Shown: positions 20,301 to 28,793 of the stretch, piece after piece | Position numbering within the stretch: position 1 is the stretch's first letter | Layout: the number at the start of each line of letters is the position of its first letter | Assembly: GCF_004104355.1 (NCBI RefSeq) | Contig: NZ_RJLM01000003.1 | Coordinates: 186,001-250,000 of the forward strand | Length of the DNA stretch: 64,000 nucleotides | Direction of reading: 5' to 3' | Origin: Photobacterium chitinilyticum | Lineage (GTDB): Bacteria > Pseudomonadota > Gammaproteobacteria > Enterobacterales > Vibrionaceae | Notes under the pieces: model-generated | Told to the model about the DNA's origin: nothing | The model's database searches: none | What the model saw: the letters and a program-made list of their open reading frames with translations, nothing else | Translations under genes and position numbers: made by a program

Positions 20301-23300
20301 CACCGCAGGGGCATCCGGTGTTAATTGCGCTTGCTTTAAGAAACTATCATGTAGCGTCGACTCAGAACGAGGTTGCTGCCAACGGTTGAGCTTGGCAACT
20401 ACCTGCTTATCTGACTCGTCTCTGGCATCACAGTCCAAGCCATCCCAACGGTTGGCCTCTCTCGCTAGTTTTTCAAGCTGTGTGGTATATGCGGTAAATA
20501 AGCCTTCAATAAGACCCGCGTCAAAGATTTCATCGACGATAAACCAGCGATTAACCAGCGCACCGCCATATTCGGTTGCTTGGTAATCCAGCCATACTTG
20601 AGGTGTCTGATTAATTTGAAAAACTTGACGGCTCATCAGCTCCCAGTCTGGTTGCGATGGATCATCAAAGTCCATACCAATCATACTGGTAAATACCACT
20701 GGCATATTGATTTGATCAGCGGCTGCAGAACTCACCCGGCCCAGATCTCTCATGACTTGAATACCGCTGTAATCCCGATGTTCTAGTGCATCCCATAAAT
20801 CTTGCTGAATACGTTGCGCAGCGCCAGTGAACTGTTCATTGGCTTCAAATTCGACAGGCAGCAACATTAACGATGTAAAATCACCGCACACGGACATCAC
20901 TTGAGGGTGGACATTTTTCCGATTGAAATATGTAATATTCAAGGTAAATGACGGCGACTTACACCACTGAGCCAGTACTTGGGTAAATACAGTGAGCATA
21001 ACGGTACTAGGTGTTAAACCTCGCTCTTTTGCCTGGCGCTGAAAGCTCTCCCACAGCATCGGAGACAACCTGTGATCCAGCGTTCTGAAAGTTGGCTGAG
21101 CCAATGATTCCGCATCACAACGCAGCGGCAACTGTGGTGCACCCGGCATGGTCTCGACTTTGCTCTGCCAGAACGATTGAGCTTGTAAGTACGTATCGGT
21201 TGTTCGTTGATGATGTTCTGCCAATACGTAGTCTCGGAAAGACAAGTCCAACGAAGGTAGCTCAGCCAATGGATCTTTTAGTAATTGATTGAGTTCGCCG
21301 TAAATAATCCGGAAGCTCTGAACATCAAATACCAGCAAGTCCATATCGAGATGGATACGAGTGATATCGTTCGGCAACAATGATGCCCTCAGCTCAAATA
21401 GCGGCCACTGGGCAGGATCCATGACTTGATAGCTCATTCTCTCGCGAAGAGCACTCAGCTGCTGCGTTTGCTCATCTTGCGATAAGTGCTGCATGTCGCT
21501 CACTGCAACCTGATAATGAGGAACCTGTTGTAAAAATTGCTGCTGGCCTGACTCTAAAATAATACAGCGCATCATTTCATGACGTTGAACCAGCCGGTTC
21601 CAAGCCTGCTCTAATCGCTCTGGACGAAGGTTTTCAAGCTCTATTTCAATGTATTGGTGGCATGCAACATTGCCAAGCTCCAAGCTGCCGTTGCGACCAA
21701 CCCAAAATGCCTGTTGTAAATCAGTTAAGGGGAATGGCTCGTAGCGATGATCCATATCCTGTTCAATCATCACGGTATTATTTTGCTCAGTCGCCGAAAA
21801 CGCTATGTCATCATGCTTCTGACACTGTTTCAGTAAATAAGCACTCAATGACTCAATGCTGTCATACTGAAACGCATCTCGCACCGAAATCTCAAACCCG
21901 ACCTGATTACGTAACGTCGATGTCAGTTCAATCAGCAACAGGGAGTCCAACCCTAGAGTTGGAAATGCACGCCCCGTTTCAGGAGCCTCAATTTTAAGCA
22001 ATCGCTGAACCAAGCCACTGACGGTTTCCTGTAATTGTTCTTTCTGCTCTTGCGCTGGTAAATCAGCCAACTGGCTAAGAGTCAATACACCACGCTCGGT
22101 AAATTGAGTCTGTTGGTTCTTACACGTATCCACATTTTCGCGATTGTTCCAGTGTGAATACATTGGCGCAGTTGCAACAAGCTTTTTCACCGCACGACTA
22201 AACTCTGGCTCACGGCTATCGAACACCATAAGGCCATGGCTGTTTGGCATCGCCAACACGTTCAATGCCGAATCGGGATTTAGCAGGTTCAGCCCACTCG
22301 CTTGAATTTGGCTGGTAATGTTCTTTTGTTGCGTCAGCCCGCAATCCCACGGTCCCCACAGAATGGTTACAGCGGGCAAGCCTTTCTCCTGCAACGCCAT
22401 TGCGGCATGCTCTTGCCATCGATTCGCGGCGGCATATGCCGATGTAAGTGGCCCATTAATCCAACTAACCATCGAGCCAAACAAGCAAAACTGCTTAAGT
22501 GGCAGGTATTCGGTCGCTTCGGCCAGTGCCATAACGCCATGAGTTTTAACTCGTAACGTTTGAATAAAAGCGTCTTCTTCAGCGTCAAAAAATGACGAAT
22601 CACTCCCCGAATGGGCTGTATGGTAAACCAGTGTCGGTCGAATATTGTGCTGTTCCAAAGCATCCTTCAGCGCCTTGGCATCACAAATATCAACCACAAT
22701 AACTTCGACATCAGCCCCCTTGTCGCGTAATGCTTTAATCGCTTTCTGCTGCAGTTCAGTGCATGAACGGCGCAGTATTAAACCAAAACTCCTTACACCC
22801 TGTTCAAGCAGCCATTCTCCGGTCACCTGTCCAAGCCCGCCATAACCGGCGATCAGGGCACTATCGTTACTAGAAAACGCCAATGACAAAGATGCTGAAG
22901 CGGCAATGGGTTCAACCACCGGCTCATAGAACTGGGGACCGCGCAACGCTAACACAGGCCCTGATCCCGGCAGCTGATTAAGCAAACTACAGACTGTGGC
23001 AATGGATTCTTCAGAGTCAAGATCCAAACATAAGTAACGTTTAGACTGCTCTTCGTTACATGCCGCCTGATAGAGAGAGGTCAATGCGGCTAAGGTCCAG
23101 TTGTGCTTATCGGAAATATCATTAATTACAAGCGCTTCCGGCAAAACAGAAATCAGAGGTAACGTTGCTTGACTATGAACACTGTTTATAAGTTTTAAGT
23201 GCTCTTTTGCCGCAATATCAAAGCTCGTCGCTAAATCATCCAGTTCCGTAACCGGTGACTGAAGATAAATGACCAAGTCAAAGCCTGACAGCATCTCCAC

Positions 23301-26093
23301 TTCAGATAAGTGTGACAGGCAGATCGTTTGATGAGTAAGAACCGACAATTGCTTTAGCCAGACATCACGTTGATACTCGCCAATAAGCAGAATACGTAAA
23401 CCATCACCAATCTTGCTGGGCTGACGAATAGTCGATAGCAATGATGACTGGGGCTGCCAGCGCACACGTTTTAAAGGTGGTAGTATCCGCTCGGTCTTCT
23501 TAGGCCAAACTCGAGTTACTTCAAATTGTTTCGGAGGAACCCTAACCCACGGAGCTAGACGCTGGCTGTAGTATTCTTTCAGTGGCGCATCCACACCGCA
23601 GCGAGCGGTCAACTCAAGTAACGACGCAAACTCTTTGTCGCCCTTCTGAATACCTAGAAATTGGGTGTCATCCGTGAATAATCCCTGATGACGGGCCAAC
23701 CGTGCAAAACTACCATCAGGTCCTAAATCGACAACAACCTCAGGCGACAACGTTTCTGCACACTTCAGCGCTTGAGCAAACAAAACCGGAGAGCGTAATT
23801 GCTGCCACCAATAATTTTTATCCATTTCGTGGGCTTGCAATGGTTGGCCCGTCAATGTCGATATGAATTCAATGGATGGGTCAGTCACGGGCAAAGTAAC
23901 CTCATCAAGCGCTTGTAAAAATGCCGCTTTAATAGAGTCCATGCTTTGAGAGTGAAATGCTTTTGTAACTGACAACCTCTTGGCTTTATCTGCATAAGCA
24001 GTAACAAACTCATTCACTACAGGGACATCACCACTGATAGTGATCCGCTCCGGGTGATTAACAGCTGCGATTGATAACGCAGACCAGCTCGACTGGATCG
24101 ACTGAAACTCAGCCTGTGACATATTGACAGCCGCCATTGCCCCCGGTGGCGTTTGCATTTGCATCAGCTGTCCACGGCTGGCAACTATTGCAACAGCCGC
24201 TTCCAACGGAAGAAAACCTGCAACGACTGCGGCAGCGAACTCACCAATCGAATGGCCTACGACCGCTTTGGGTTTCCCCCCCCACGCCAGCAACTGTTGT
24301 GCCAGCGCAAATTGATACGTAAACAGAGCTGGCTGAGTGATATTCGTTTGCTCCAACAAAGAGCTCTCTTGAGGCGCAAATATCTCACTTTTGAGACTAG
24401 CCACACCATGTTGTGCAAACAAACCACAACAGGTATCAAATGCAGTTCGGAACTGCTGGCATTGGGAATATAGATGCACTCCCATTTCAGCGACTTGACT
24501 ACCTTGGCCGCTGAATATCCAAAGGCCTTGATTATCCTCAGGTACTTTACTTGTGACGGCATGAGTCAACGCGGCCTGCAATTGCTCCTTGTTGCTCCCG
24601 CTCACCACCATTCGATACCGTTCGGCAGGGCGTCGCAATATAGCGGTACGAGCCACCGAATCGGCATTTTCACTCATTAAAGTATCGATATAATGATGGC
24701 GCACATGCTCTAAAGTCTCTTTGGTATGAGACTGAACCAACAATGTATGTACTTCATCATCTAGACACTGAGTGGAAGGCGGAGGACTCGGTGGCTGTGA
24801 AATGATCATATGGCAATTGGTACCACCAATTCCGAACGAGCTGACCGCAGCTAATCGGCGACCTTGATGTTCCCAAGGTTGGGTCTCATTAATAAGAAAG
24901 AATGGTGTATCGTGCAATTTTAAGTGTGGATTTGGAGGCGTTGCCCCCAAGGTGGCAGGTAAAACAGCATCTCGCACACTGAGTGTCGCCTTAACCAAGC
25001 TAGCAATACCAGCAGCAGACTCTAAATGCCCCAAATTACCTTTGATTGATCCAATACCACAGTACTGGTATCTCTGGGTATCCTCACGATATACGCTAGT
25101 GAGCGAATCAATTTCTACCGGGTCACCAATCAAAGTCCCGGTACCATGAGCCTCGACTAAACCAATCTCATCCGGTGAGACATTCGCAGCTGTTAAAGCC
25201 TGCCGAATCACATCCTGCTGCCCTAAGCCACTGGGCGCAGTAAAGCCAACTTTATCATTTCCATCATTTCCGACTGCCGATCCGACAATAACCCCATGAA
25301 TATTATCGTTGTCGGCTATAGCATCTTCTAGACGTTTAAGGAGTATGACCCCTAAGCCATTTCCCGTGACGATGCCACTTGCCTTTTCACCAAACGGTCG
25401 ACAGCAGCCGTCATCTGCAAAGATAGAACCTTCCTGACGATAGTAACCGAGGCCCTGCGGGAACGATATTCCGACGCCACCAGCCAGTGCCATATCGCAT
25501 TCTTCATTTTGAAGACTTCGGCAAGCATAGTGGACAGCAACAAGAGAGCTCGAGCAGGCAGTTTGAACCGTTAGCGCAGGCCCAGTCAGACCAAGCTTAT
25601 AAGCAACTCTTGTAGCCAGATAATCTTTATCATTACCAAGCAATTGAAGCATTGTGGTGGGGGTTGTTACTTGCTCCGCATGGGCAGTGGGTAAATATTT
25701 GTCGTAGCTGCTTTGTCGCGTCGAACCAAAAACGCCGACACATGCCTGCTGCCATTTTGGCAAAAGCACATACGGATAATTTCCGTCATCAAGAGCTTGA
25801 ACACAAGCTTCAAGAAACAATCTTTGCTGAGGATCGATTAGCTCAGCTTCGTGATAGGAGTAGTGGAAGAATTGATGGTCAAACTGATCTGCTCCATCCA
25901 CTTTTGTCCCTGCTCGCACAAAATCAGGAGAATGCCAAGATGAGGATTCAAGCGCCTCGCCAGGAAAGTCTTGCTGAGAAAAATCATGAATTGCACTGGT
26001 TCCATTTTTGATATTTTCCCAAAACTGAGAAAGGCTATTAGATCCTGGGAAACGGCAGCTCATGCCAATAATGGCGATAGGGTTATATGACAT
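17337..26093 (-). CDS. PKS-NRPS KS-AT-KR-ACP-Cy-A(MT)-PCP, first gene of operon
   Basis: A 2918-residue megasynthase. KS: Cys180 in TACSSS, AHGTGT, NLGHL. AT: GHSIGE 613-618, AFHS 712-715, malonyl type. KR about 1078-1260: GYGGLG, then Ser, Tyr1220 and Asn1224. ACP: Ser1384 in GLDSL. Cy: intact D1585-LLVF-D1590-VQ-S1593. A: FTSGSTG near 2061, NGKVDR near the end, pocket code read as DMYNMGIVV. A SAM methyltransferase (LEFGAGIGS near 2586) is inserted in the late part of the A domain, as in yersiniabactin and pyochelin synthetases. A C-terminal PCP has YGGDSLL. The protein resembles HMWP1 in starting with a KS, which implies an upstream partner supplies the acyl chain. Unlike HMWP1 it has an in-line A domain, no PKS methyltransferase and no thioesterase. 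AGGA precedes the ATG; a Fur box lies about 100 bases upstream. Confidence 0.92.
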   Translation of the reverse strand: MSYNPIAIIGMSCRFPGSNSLSQFWENIKNGTSAIHDFSQQDFPGEALESSSWHSPDFVRAGTKVDGADQFDHQFFHYSYHEAELIDPQQRLFLEACVQALDDGNYPYVLLPKWQQACVGVFGSTRQSSYDKYLPTAHAEQVTTPTTMLQLLGNDKDYLATRVAYKLGLTGPALTVQTACSSSLVAVHYACRSLQNEECDMALAGGVGISFPQGLGYYRQEGSIFADDGCCRPFGEKASGIVTGNGLGVILLKRLEDAIADNDNIHGVIVGSAVGNDGNDKVGFTAPSGLGQQDVIRQALTAANVSPDEIGLVEAHGTGTLIGDPVEIDSLTSVYREDTQRYQYCGIGSIKGNLGHLESAAGIASLVKATLSVRDAVLPATLGATPPNPHLKLHDTPFFLINETQPWEHQGRRLAAVSSFGIGGTNCHMIISQPPSPPPSTQCLDDEVHTLLVQSHTKETLEHVRHHYIDTLMSENADSVARTAILRRPAERYRMVVSGSNKEQLQAALTHAVTSKVPEDNQGLWIFSGQGSQVAEMGVHLYSQCQQFRTAFDTCCGLFAQHGVASLKSEIFAPQESSLLEQTNITQPALFTYQFALAQQLLAWGGKPKAVVGHSIGEFAAAVVAGFLPLEAAVAIVASRGQLMQMQTPPGAMAAVNMSQAEFQSIQSSWSALSIAAVNHPERITISGDVPVVNEFVTAYADKAKRLSVTKAFHSQSMDSIKAAFLQALDEVTLPVTDPSIEFISTLTGQPLQAHEMDKNYWWQQLRSPVLFAQALKCAETLSPEVVVDLGPDGSFARLARHQGLFTDDTQFLGIQKGDKEFASLLELTARCGVDAPLKEYYSQRLAPWVRVPPKQFEVTRVWPKKTERILPPLKRVRWQPQSSLLSTIRQPSKIGDGLRILLIGEYQRDVWLKQLSVLTHQTICLSHLSEVEMLSGFDLVIYLQSPVTELDDLATSFDIAAKEHLKLINSVHSQATLPLISVLPEALVINDISDKHNWTLAALTSLYQAACNEEQSKRYLCLDLDSEESIATVCSLLNQLPGSGPVLALRGPQFYEPVVEPIAASASLSLAFSSNDSALIAGYGGLGQVTGEWLLEQGVRSFGLILRRSCTELQQKAIKALRDKGADVEVIVVDICDAKALKDALEQHNIRPTLVYHTAHSGSDSSFFDAEEDAFIQTLRVKTHGVMALAEATEYLPLKQFCLFGSMVSWINGPLTSAYAAANRWQEHAAMALQEKGLPAVTILWGPWDCGLTQQKNITSQIQASGLNLLNPDSALNVLAMPNSHGLMVFDSREPEFSRAVKKLVATAPMYSHWNNRENVDTCKNQQTQFTERGVLTLSQLADLPAQEQKEQLQETVSGLVQRLLKIEAPETGRAFPTLGLDSLLLIELTSTLRNQVGFEISVRDAFQYDSIESLSAYLLKQCQKHDDIAFSATEQNNTVMIEQDMDHRYEPFPLTDLQQAFWVGRNGSLELGNVACHQYIEIELENLRPERLEQAWNRLVQRHEMMRCIILESGQQQFLQQVPHYQVAVSDMQHLSQDEQTQQLSALRERMSYQVMDPAQWPLFELRASLLPNDITRIHLDMDLLVFDVQSFRIIYGELNQLLKDPLAELPSLDLSFRDYVLAEHHQRTTDTYLQAQSFWQSKVETMPGAPQLPLRCDAESLAQPTFRTLDHRLSPMLWESFQRQAKERGLTPSTVMLTVFTQVLAQWCKSPSFTLNITYFNRKNVHPQVMSVCGDFTSLMLLPVEFEANEQFTGAAQRIQQDLWDALEHRDYSGIQVMRDLGRVSSAAADQINMPVVFTSMIGMDFDDPSQPDWELMSRQVFQINQTPQVWLDYQATEYGGALVNRWFIVDEIFDAGLIEGLFTAYTTQLEKLAREANRWDGLDCDARDESDKQVVAKLNRWQQPRSESTLHDSFLKQAQLTPDAPAVLTTTGQLTYQQLAETSQTAARAILQYKTASAKHVVVLTPKGDQAVIAALGAMMAGCVYVPVNPDYDDMRLQHVLAEVDPVLVLCSESSFGRLSELTSAECCSLEQLLNKGASVSMPLPDVSPDELAYIIFTSGSTGIPKGVLLDHRCPLNTLTAMNHVFDVSAGQRTLSLCALHHDMSVYDIFGMLISGGAVVMPDAQQHFASHWLSLIDTHKVTVINSVPALMQLLVDVAESSEQGRDHLSGLSKVMLGGDWIPLTLPERVKFLAPNCDVYSIGGPTETAVVSSWYHIESIEKGWDSIPYGRPLPNQHIELLNSAGQPVPVGVAGEICMGGLAMSQGYLNDPEMTAKKYRIDPHSGCKLFRTGDLAVLNQDGVMTLLGRIDNQVKINGVRIEPGEIECTLERHPAVNQAVVLTQNDRLHGFVTLSEGMKTQNVEQSESLDQMLLQGSEVCRQQADAEWDALEQGGDSSCQTMASDFVPQDYDQHYQEMEQLSTLVMRYALHQSGLFYQQGQCCCLPELVRELNVCDKYLKVLQSWITVLCQDGYFVQDEERIVCLEPFNAEELYQLRSKIAADVANGKPHQQKFWHLYLGCVERIEDLLQGQFNPLDLMFEQGQTDFVESWYEDNPVSQHFNRVAADAVESLINIKRNSTFRVLEFGAGIGSAARQVLPRLPEDKCQYVYTDLSDYFFAHAKNKFANYPFIDFQFYNINEDPSLFGLEDGSFDLIIGANVLHDAHNVNTSSRLLRRLLKPAGTLLLIEGTCNPRFQMVSLGFVEGLSHYEDLRLESHLPMLPADAWQSTLREAGFSRTSQFPKQGEAAECMRYHLIAAQNAASVAHFDSKVLTSWAGEHLTSQLVPQQIVALDRFPLSANGKVDRQRLQQSLTLACERNPADGLKETVPPTTESERLLAQIWGEVLNQDIADVDANFFLYGGDSLLMTRISALVREHFQLSPSLGLLLRMPELRQQAAWIEQQRHIDVEDVEEGFL

Positions 26094-26104
26094 ACACTAT
26101 TCCT

Positions 26105-26118
26105 AACTAAATTTAGTT
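26105..26118. repeat. 14-bp perfect palindrome before the first megasynthase gene
   Basis: AACTAAATTTAGTT is a perfect palindrome ending 11 bases before the ATG at 26093, next to the AGGA ribosome site. It could be an operator or a small hairpin affecting initiation; nothing else in the window matches it. Function unknown. Confidence 0.5.
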
Positions 26119-26189
26119 GGTGAATATACGTCAACAGGAAAAATGACAATGCCAGTGAACGGAGCTTTTTGGCGGTAAAAAGGAATTTA

Positions 26190-26208
26190 TTAAATGATAA
26201 TCATTTTT
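26190..26208. promoter_or_regulatory. Fur box of the NRPS/PKS operon
   Basis: The 19 bases match the classical Fur consensus GATAATGATAATCATTATC at 14 positions, including all of AATGATAATCATT, and contain a 15-bp perfect palindrome (26192-26206). The site lies about 100 bases upstream of the first megasynthase ATG. Fur with Fe2+ would repress the operon in iron-replete cells, which is why a siderophore or other metallophore is the favoured product. I do not see an unambiguous -35/-10 pair. Confidence 0.85.
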
Positions 26209-26250
26209 ATTTGAGAGGGAAAGGAGGGGGAGATGAAACGGAAGGGAGAG

Positions 26251-26285
26251 ACACAATATTCCTCTAGGACAAAGGAATATTGTGT
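26251..26285. repeat. 13-bp inverted repeat between hypB and the NRPS/PKS operon
   Basis: ACACAATATTCCT and AGGAATATTGTGT form perfect 13-bp arms around a 9-base spacer. It lies between the hypB stop (26375) and the Fur box, so it could end hyp transcription. No T-run follows on either strand, so it is not a typical intrinsic terminator. An operator or a mobile hairpin remains possible. Confidence 0.7.
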
Positions 26286-26374
26286 ATTAGTCACGGCAAC
26301 ATTCAGCCGACCCAAAAATCGTTACCGAGAAGTCTTACTTATAAAACGGCTGTCAGTCATGAATAAATCGGAGA

Positions 26375-27349
26375 CTATCGCTGAGCCAAAGACTCTGTCA
26401 GCCAATTGCACCAAGCCTCCATCCCCTCGCCGGTTTTAGCCGAGACCTTAATGACCTGGATCGACGGATTTACCTTGCGGGCATTTTCAATACAGTCTTC
26501 AATTTTAACATCGACATACGGCAGCAAATCGACTTTATTGATCAGCATAAGCTCTGCTGCAGCAAACATATTGGGGTATTTTAGCGGCTTGTCTTCTCCC
26601 TCAGTCACTGACAAAATCACCACTTTGCTGGTTTCACCAAGATCAAAACTAGCAGGACATACCAGATTACCGACATTCTCGATAAACAACACTCCGGGCT
26701 CATTCATTGCTAGCTGATGATAGGCGTCATGGATCATCTTGGCATCCAGGTGGCAGCCTTTGCCGGTATTAACCTGGATAGCAGGAACTTCAGTAGCTCG
26801 AATCCGGTCGGCATCATTGCTGGTCTGCTGATCCCCTTCGATAACCGCACAAGCATGTTGGTGTTTCAGCTGGTTGAGTGTTTCCGTCAACAGTGTTGTC
26901 TTGCCTGAACCGGGGCTTGATACTAGGTTCAGTACCAACTGCTTGTTTGCATTGAAATGCTCGCGATTGTGGGCGGCCAGGTGATTGTTCTTGCCAAGAA
27001 TGTCCTGCTCTAGCGTAAGCAGCTGACGCTGGGAAACGCCGGAAACATGCACCTCTGCCTCGCCCTTACCGTAATGCAAATCACCCTGTTGCGACATCTG
27101 CGGCTGATGATCTACCACAGGGTGCTGTTGGTGATTTTCTGGTTGCCCATCGTAATGAACATGATGATGCACGTCCCCTTGGTGATGATAATGATGGTGG
27201 ATCACTACCGGCTGCGAGGTCATTCCCTCGACAATCTGATGTTCACCATGACTATGCCCATGATGTGCATGCTCTTGGTGATGATGGTGGTCATGATCAT
27301 GCTGATGACCTTCAATCTGGCTATCCCCGCAGCCGCAGACATTACACAT
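26375..27349 (-). CDS. hypB: Hydrogenase nickel-insertion GTPase HypB
   Basis: About 324 residues. HypB is the GTPase that, with HypA, delivers nickel to the hydrogenase large subunit. The start is set at the ATG giving MCNVCGCG, matching the CxxCGC nickel motif that opens E. coli HypB; a TTG three codons earlier is less likely. A very His-rich stretch follows (roughly residues 15-80, including HHHH and HHHYHH), then the P-loop [15 protein letters not shown], and NKVDLL as the G4 motif. The His-rich region is long and suggests nickel storage as well as delivery. It follows the hypA stop by one base and is the last gene of the hyp operon. Confidence 0.96.
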   Translation of the reverse strand: MCNVCGCGDSQIEGHQHDHDHHHHQEHAHHGHSHGEHQIVEGMTSQPVVIHHHYHHQGDVHHHVHYDGQPENHQQHPVVDHQPQMSQQGDLHYGKGEAEVHVSGVSQRQLLTLEQDILGKNNHLAAHNREHFNANKQLVLNLVSSPGSGKTTLLTETLNQLKHQHACAVIEGDQQTSNDADRIRATEVPAIQVNTGKGCHLDAKMIHDAYHQLAMNEPGVLFIENVGNLVCPASFDLGETSKVVILSVTEGEDKPLKYPNMFAAAELMLINKVDLLPYVDVKIEDCIENARKVNPSIQVIKVSAKTGEGMEAWCNWLTESLAQR

Positions 27350-27350
27350 T

Positions 27351-27692
27351 TTACTCAACCTCTATATGTTTAATCATTAATTCTTCACCGGTCTCTATGA
27401 CCAACTGGTAGCCCTGACAATTCGGGCAGCACATGCCACGGGCTGCCAATGTGACTGACTGCTGACAGCTCTGGCACCATGCTCGAGCCGAGATCATATC
27501 GATCCCTAGCATGGCCCCTTCAACCATGGTTCCACGACAGGCAAACTCAAATCCGGTTTGCAGCGCTTGCGGCTCGATACAAGACAATGTTCCAATTCCG
27601 AGGGTTACCGCTGTTACCCGTTTGAACCCTTGTCGCGTGGCATGCTCGACGACCGCATCAACGGTATTCAAGCTGATAGATAATTCATGCAT
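27351..27692 (-). CDS. hypA: Hydrogenase nickel chaperone HypA
   Basis: A 113-residue nickel metallochaperone. The start is the ATG giving MHELS, since Met1 and His2 form the nickel site of HypA. An open frame runs 36 codons further upstream, but it passes through tandem repeats and into hypE and is not credible as coding. The zinc loop is visible as CQSCQ and CCPNC. The gene sits between hypE and hypB and would act with HypB on the HycE precursor. Confidence 0.95.
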   Translation of the reverse strand: MHELSISLNTVDAVVEHATRQGFKRVTAVTLGIGTLSCIEPQALQTGFEFACRGTMVEGAMLGIDMISARAWCQSCQQSVTLAARGMCCPNCQGYQLVIETGEELMIKHIEVE

Positions 27693-27700
27693 TGCATATT

Positions 27701-27772
27701 CTCTGATTCCATCGACTTCTCTGACTCCATCGACTTCTCTGACTCCATCGACTTCTCTGACTCCACCGCAAT
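27701..27772. repeat. 18-bp tandem repeat at the hypE-hypA junction
   Basis: Four head-to-tail copies of CTCTGACTCCATCGACTT (plus strand): two exact, the first with one change, the last diverging in its final third. They fill most of the 80 bases between the hypE stop and the hypA start. The unit length is a multiple of three, so copy changes would not shift frame. Such an array could vary in number by slippage and alter hypE-hypA spacing. Confidence 0.9.
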
Positions 27773-28764
27773 TAGCAGATTCGCGGCAATAACTCACCAT
27801 TGGGGAAATCCAAATAACGGCGGCTTCCCCAAGGGCTATTTAAAATGGTTTTATGGGGAGTATCTTGTGAGGCAAAACCAACAATAGCGGCATGCTCGGA
27901 GAACTGTTTCAAAATAGCTAATGCCTCTTGGGCTGCATCAGCAGGCACCGCCATGATAAAGGTTCCTTCATTGGCTAAATCGTAAGGTTCAAAGCCAAAT
28001 AACTCGCATACCCCCATCACGTCATCACTTGCCACAACCGCCTCATCATCAAGCACAAGTTGTACTTGTGAAGCCTCGCACCATTCATTGAGCACCGCAG
28101 AGATCCCGCCTCGGGTGGCGTCTCGCAAGCTATGGATCGGGATTTCCTGTTCAAGGCAAGTATTGATCATCGGCCATAATGTGGCGCAGTCACTTTCAAT
28201 CGGGCTCACTAGTTTTAAAGATTCACGCGCCGATAACACACAAGCGCCATGACAGCCAATATCACGAGAAATCAAAATTGCATCCCCCGGCTGAACATTA
28301 CTGGCCGAGATCCCCGGCTTACGGATATGCCCGATACCGGTAGTATTGATAAACAACCCATCAGCGCAGCCTTTCGGCACCACCTTGGTATCGCCGCAGA
28401 CAATCTTGGCACCCGAGACCTTTAACTCCTCAGCCATACTCTTGACGATAACTTCCAGCTCATCGAACGACAAACCTTCTTCGATAATGAAGCCACAACT
28501 GAGATACTCCGGCTCGGCTCCCATCATCGCCAGGTCATTAACGGTACCGGCTACGGCCAACTTGCCGATATTGCCCCCGGCAAAGAATAAGGGCGACACG
28601 GTAAAACAGTCGGTCGTCATAGCGATCTCACCCTGACAGTTCAGTACGGCTGCATCCTCATTCCGCAGGAGAATGTCATTACCCAGGTGGCGAAAAAACA
28701 GATTGGTGATCAACTGGTTCATCTCTTGACCACCGCCACCATGACTAAGTTGTACTCGTTTCAT
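27772..28764 (-). CDS. hypE: Carbamoyl dehydratase HypE
   Basis: A 330-residue AIR-synthase-fold protein that dehydrates the carbamoyl group on its own C-terminal Cys to make the cyanide ligand of the NiFe site. The start is the ATG of MKRVQLSHGGGG, behind AAGGAAA; an ATG 12 codons upstream inside hypD is in frame but does not match the family. The N-terminal SHGGGG loop and the C-terminal Pro-Arg-Ile-Cys, whose Cys is the cyanylation site, are both present, so the protein looks complete and active. Confidence 0.96.
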   Translation of the reverse strand: MKRVQLSHGGGGQEMNQLITNLFFRHLGNDILLRNEDAAVLNCQGEIAMTTDCFTVSPLFFAGGNIGKLAVAGTVNDLAMMGAEPEYLSCGFIIEEGLSFDELEVIVKSMAEELKVSGAKIVCGDTKVVPKGCADGLFINTTGIGHIRKPGISASNVQPGDAILISRDIGCHGACVLSARESLKLVSPIESDCATLWPMINTCLEQEIPIHSLRDATRGGISAVLNEWCEASQVQLVLDDEAVVASDDVMGVCELFGFEPYDLANEGTFIMAVPADAAQEALAILKQFSEHAAIVGFASQDTPHKTILNSPWGSRRYLDFPNGELLPRIC

Positions 28765-28793
28765 TTTATTTTCCTTAAGCATCGCTCTGTCAT

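Noticed and set aside
26275-26439. Small plus-strand ORF 26233-26439 next to the Fur box
   Set aside because: It crosses the hairpin and the 3' end of hypB on the opposite strand and has no recognisable features.
27701-27772. CRISPR array
   Set aside because: The 18-bp units are contiguous with no spacers.
27351-27800. 149-residue reading of hypA with GVREVD repeats at its N terminus
   Set aside because: The extension comes from the tandem DNA repeats and overlaps hypE; HypA must start MHEL for nickel binding.
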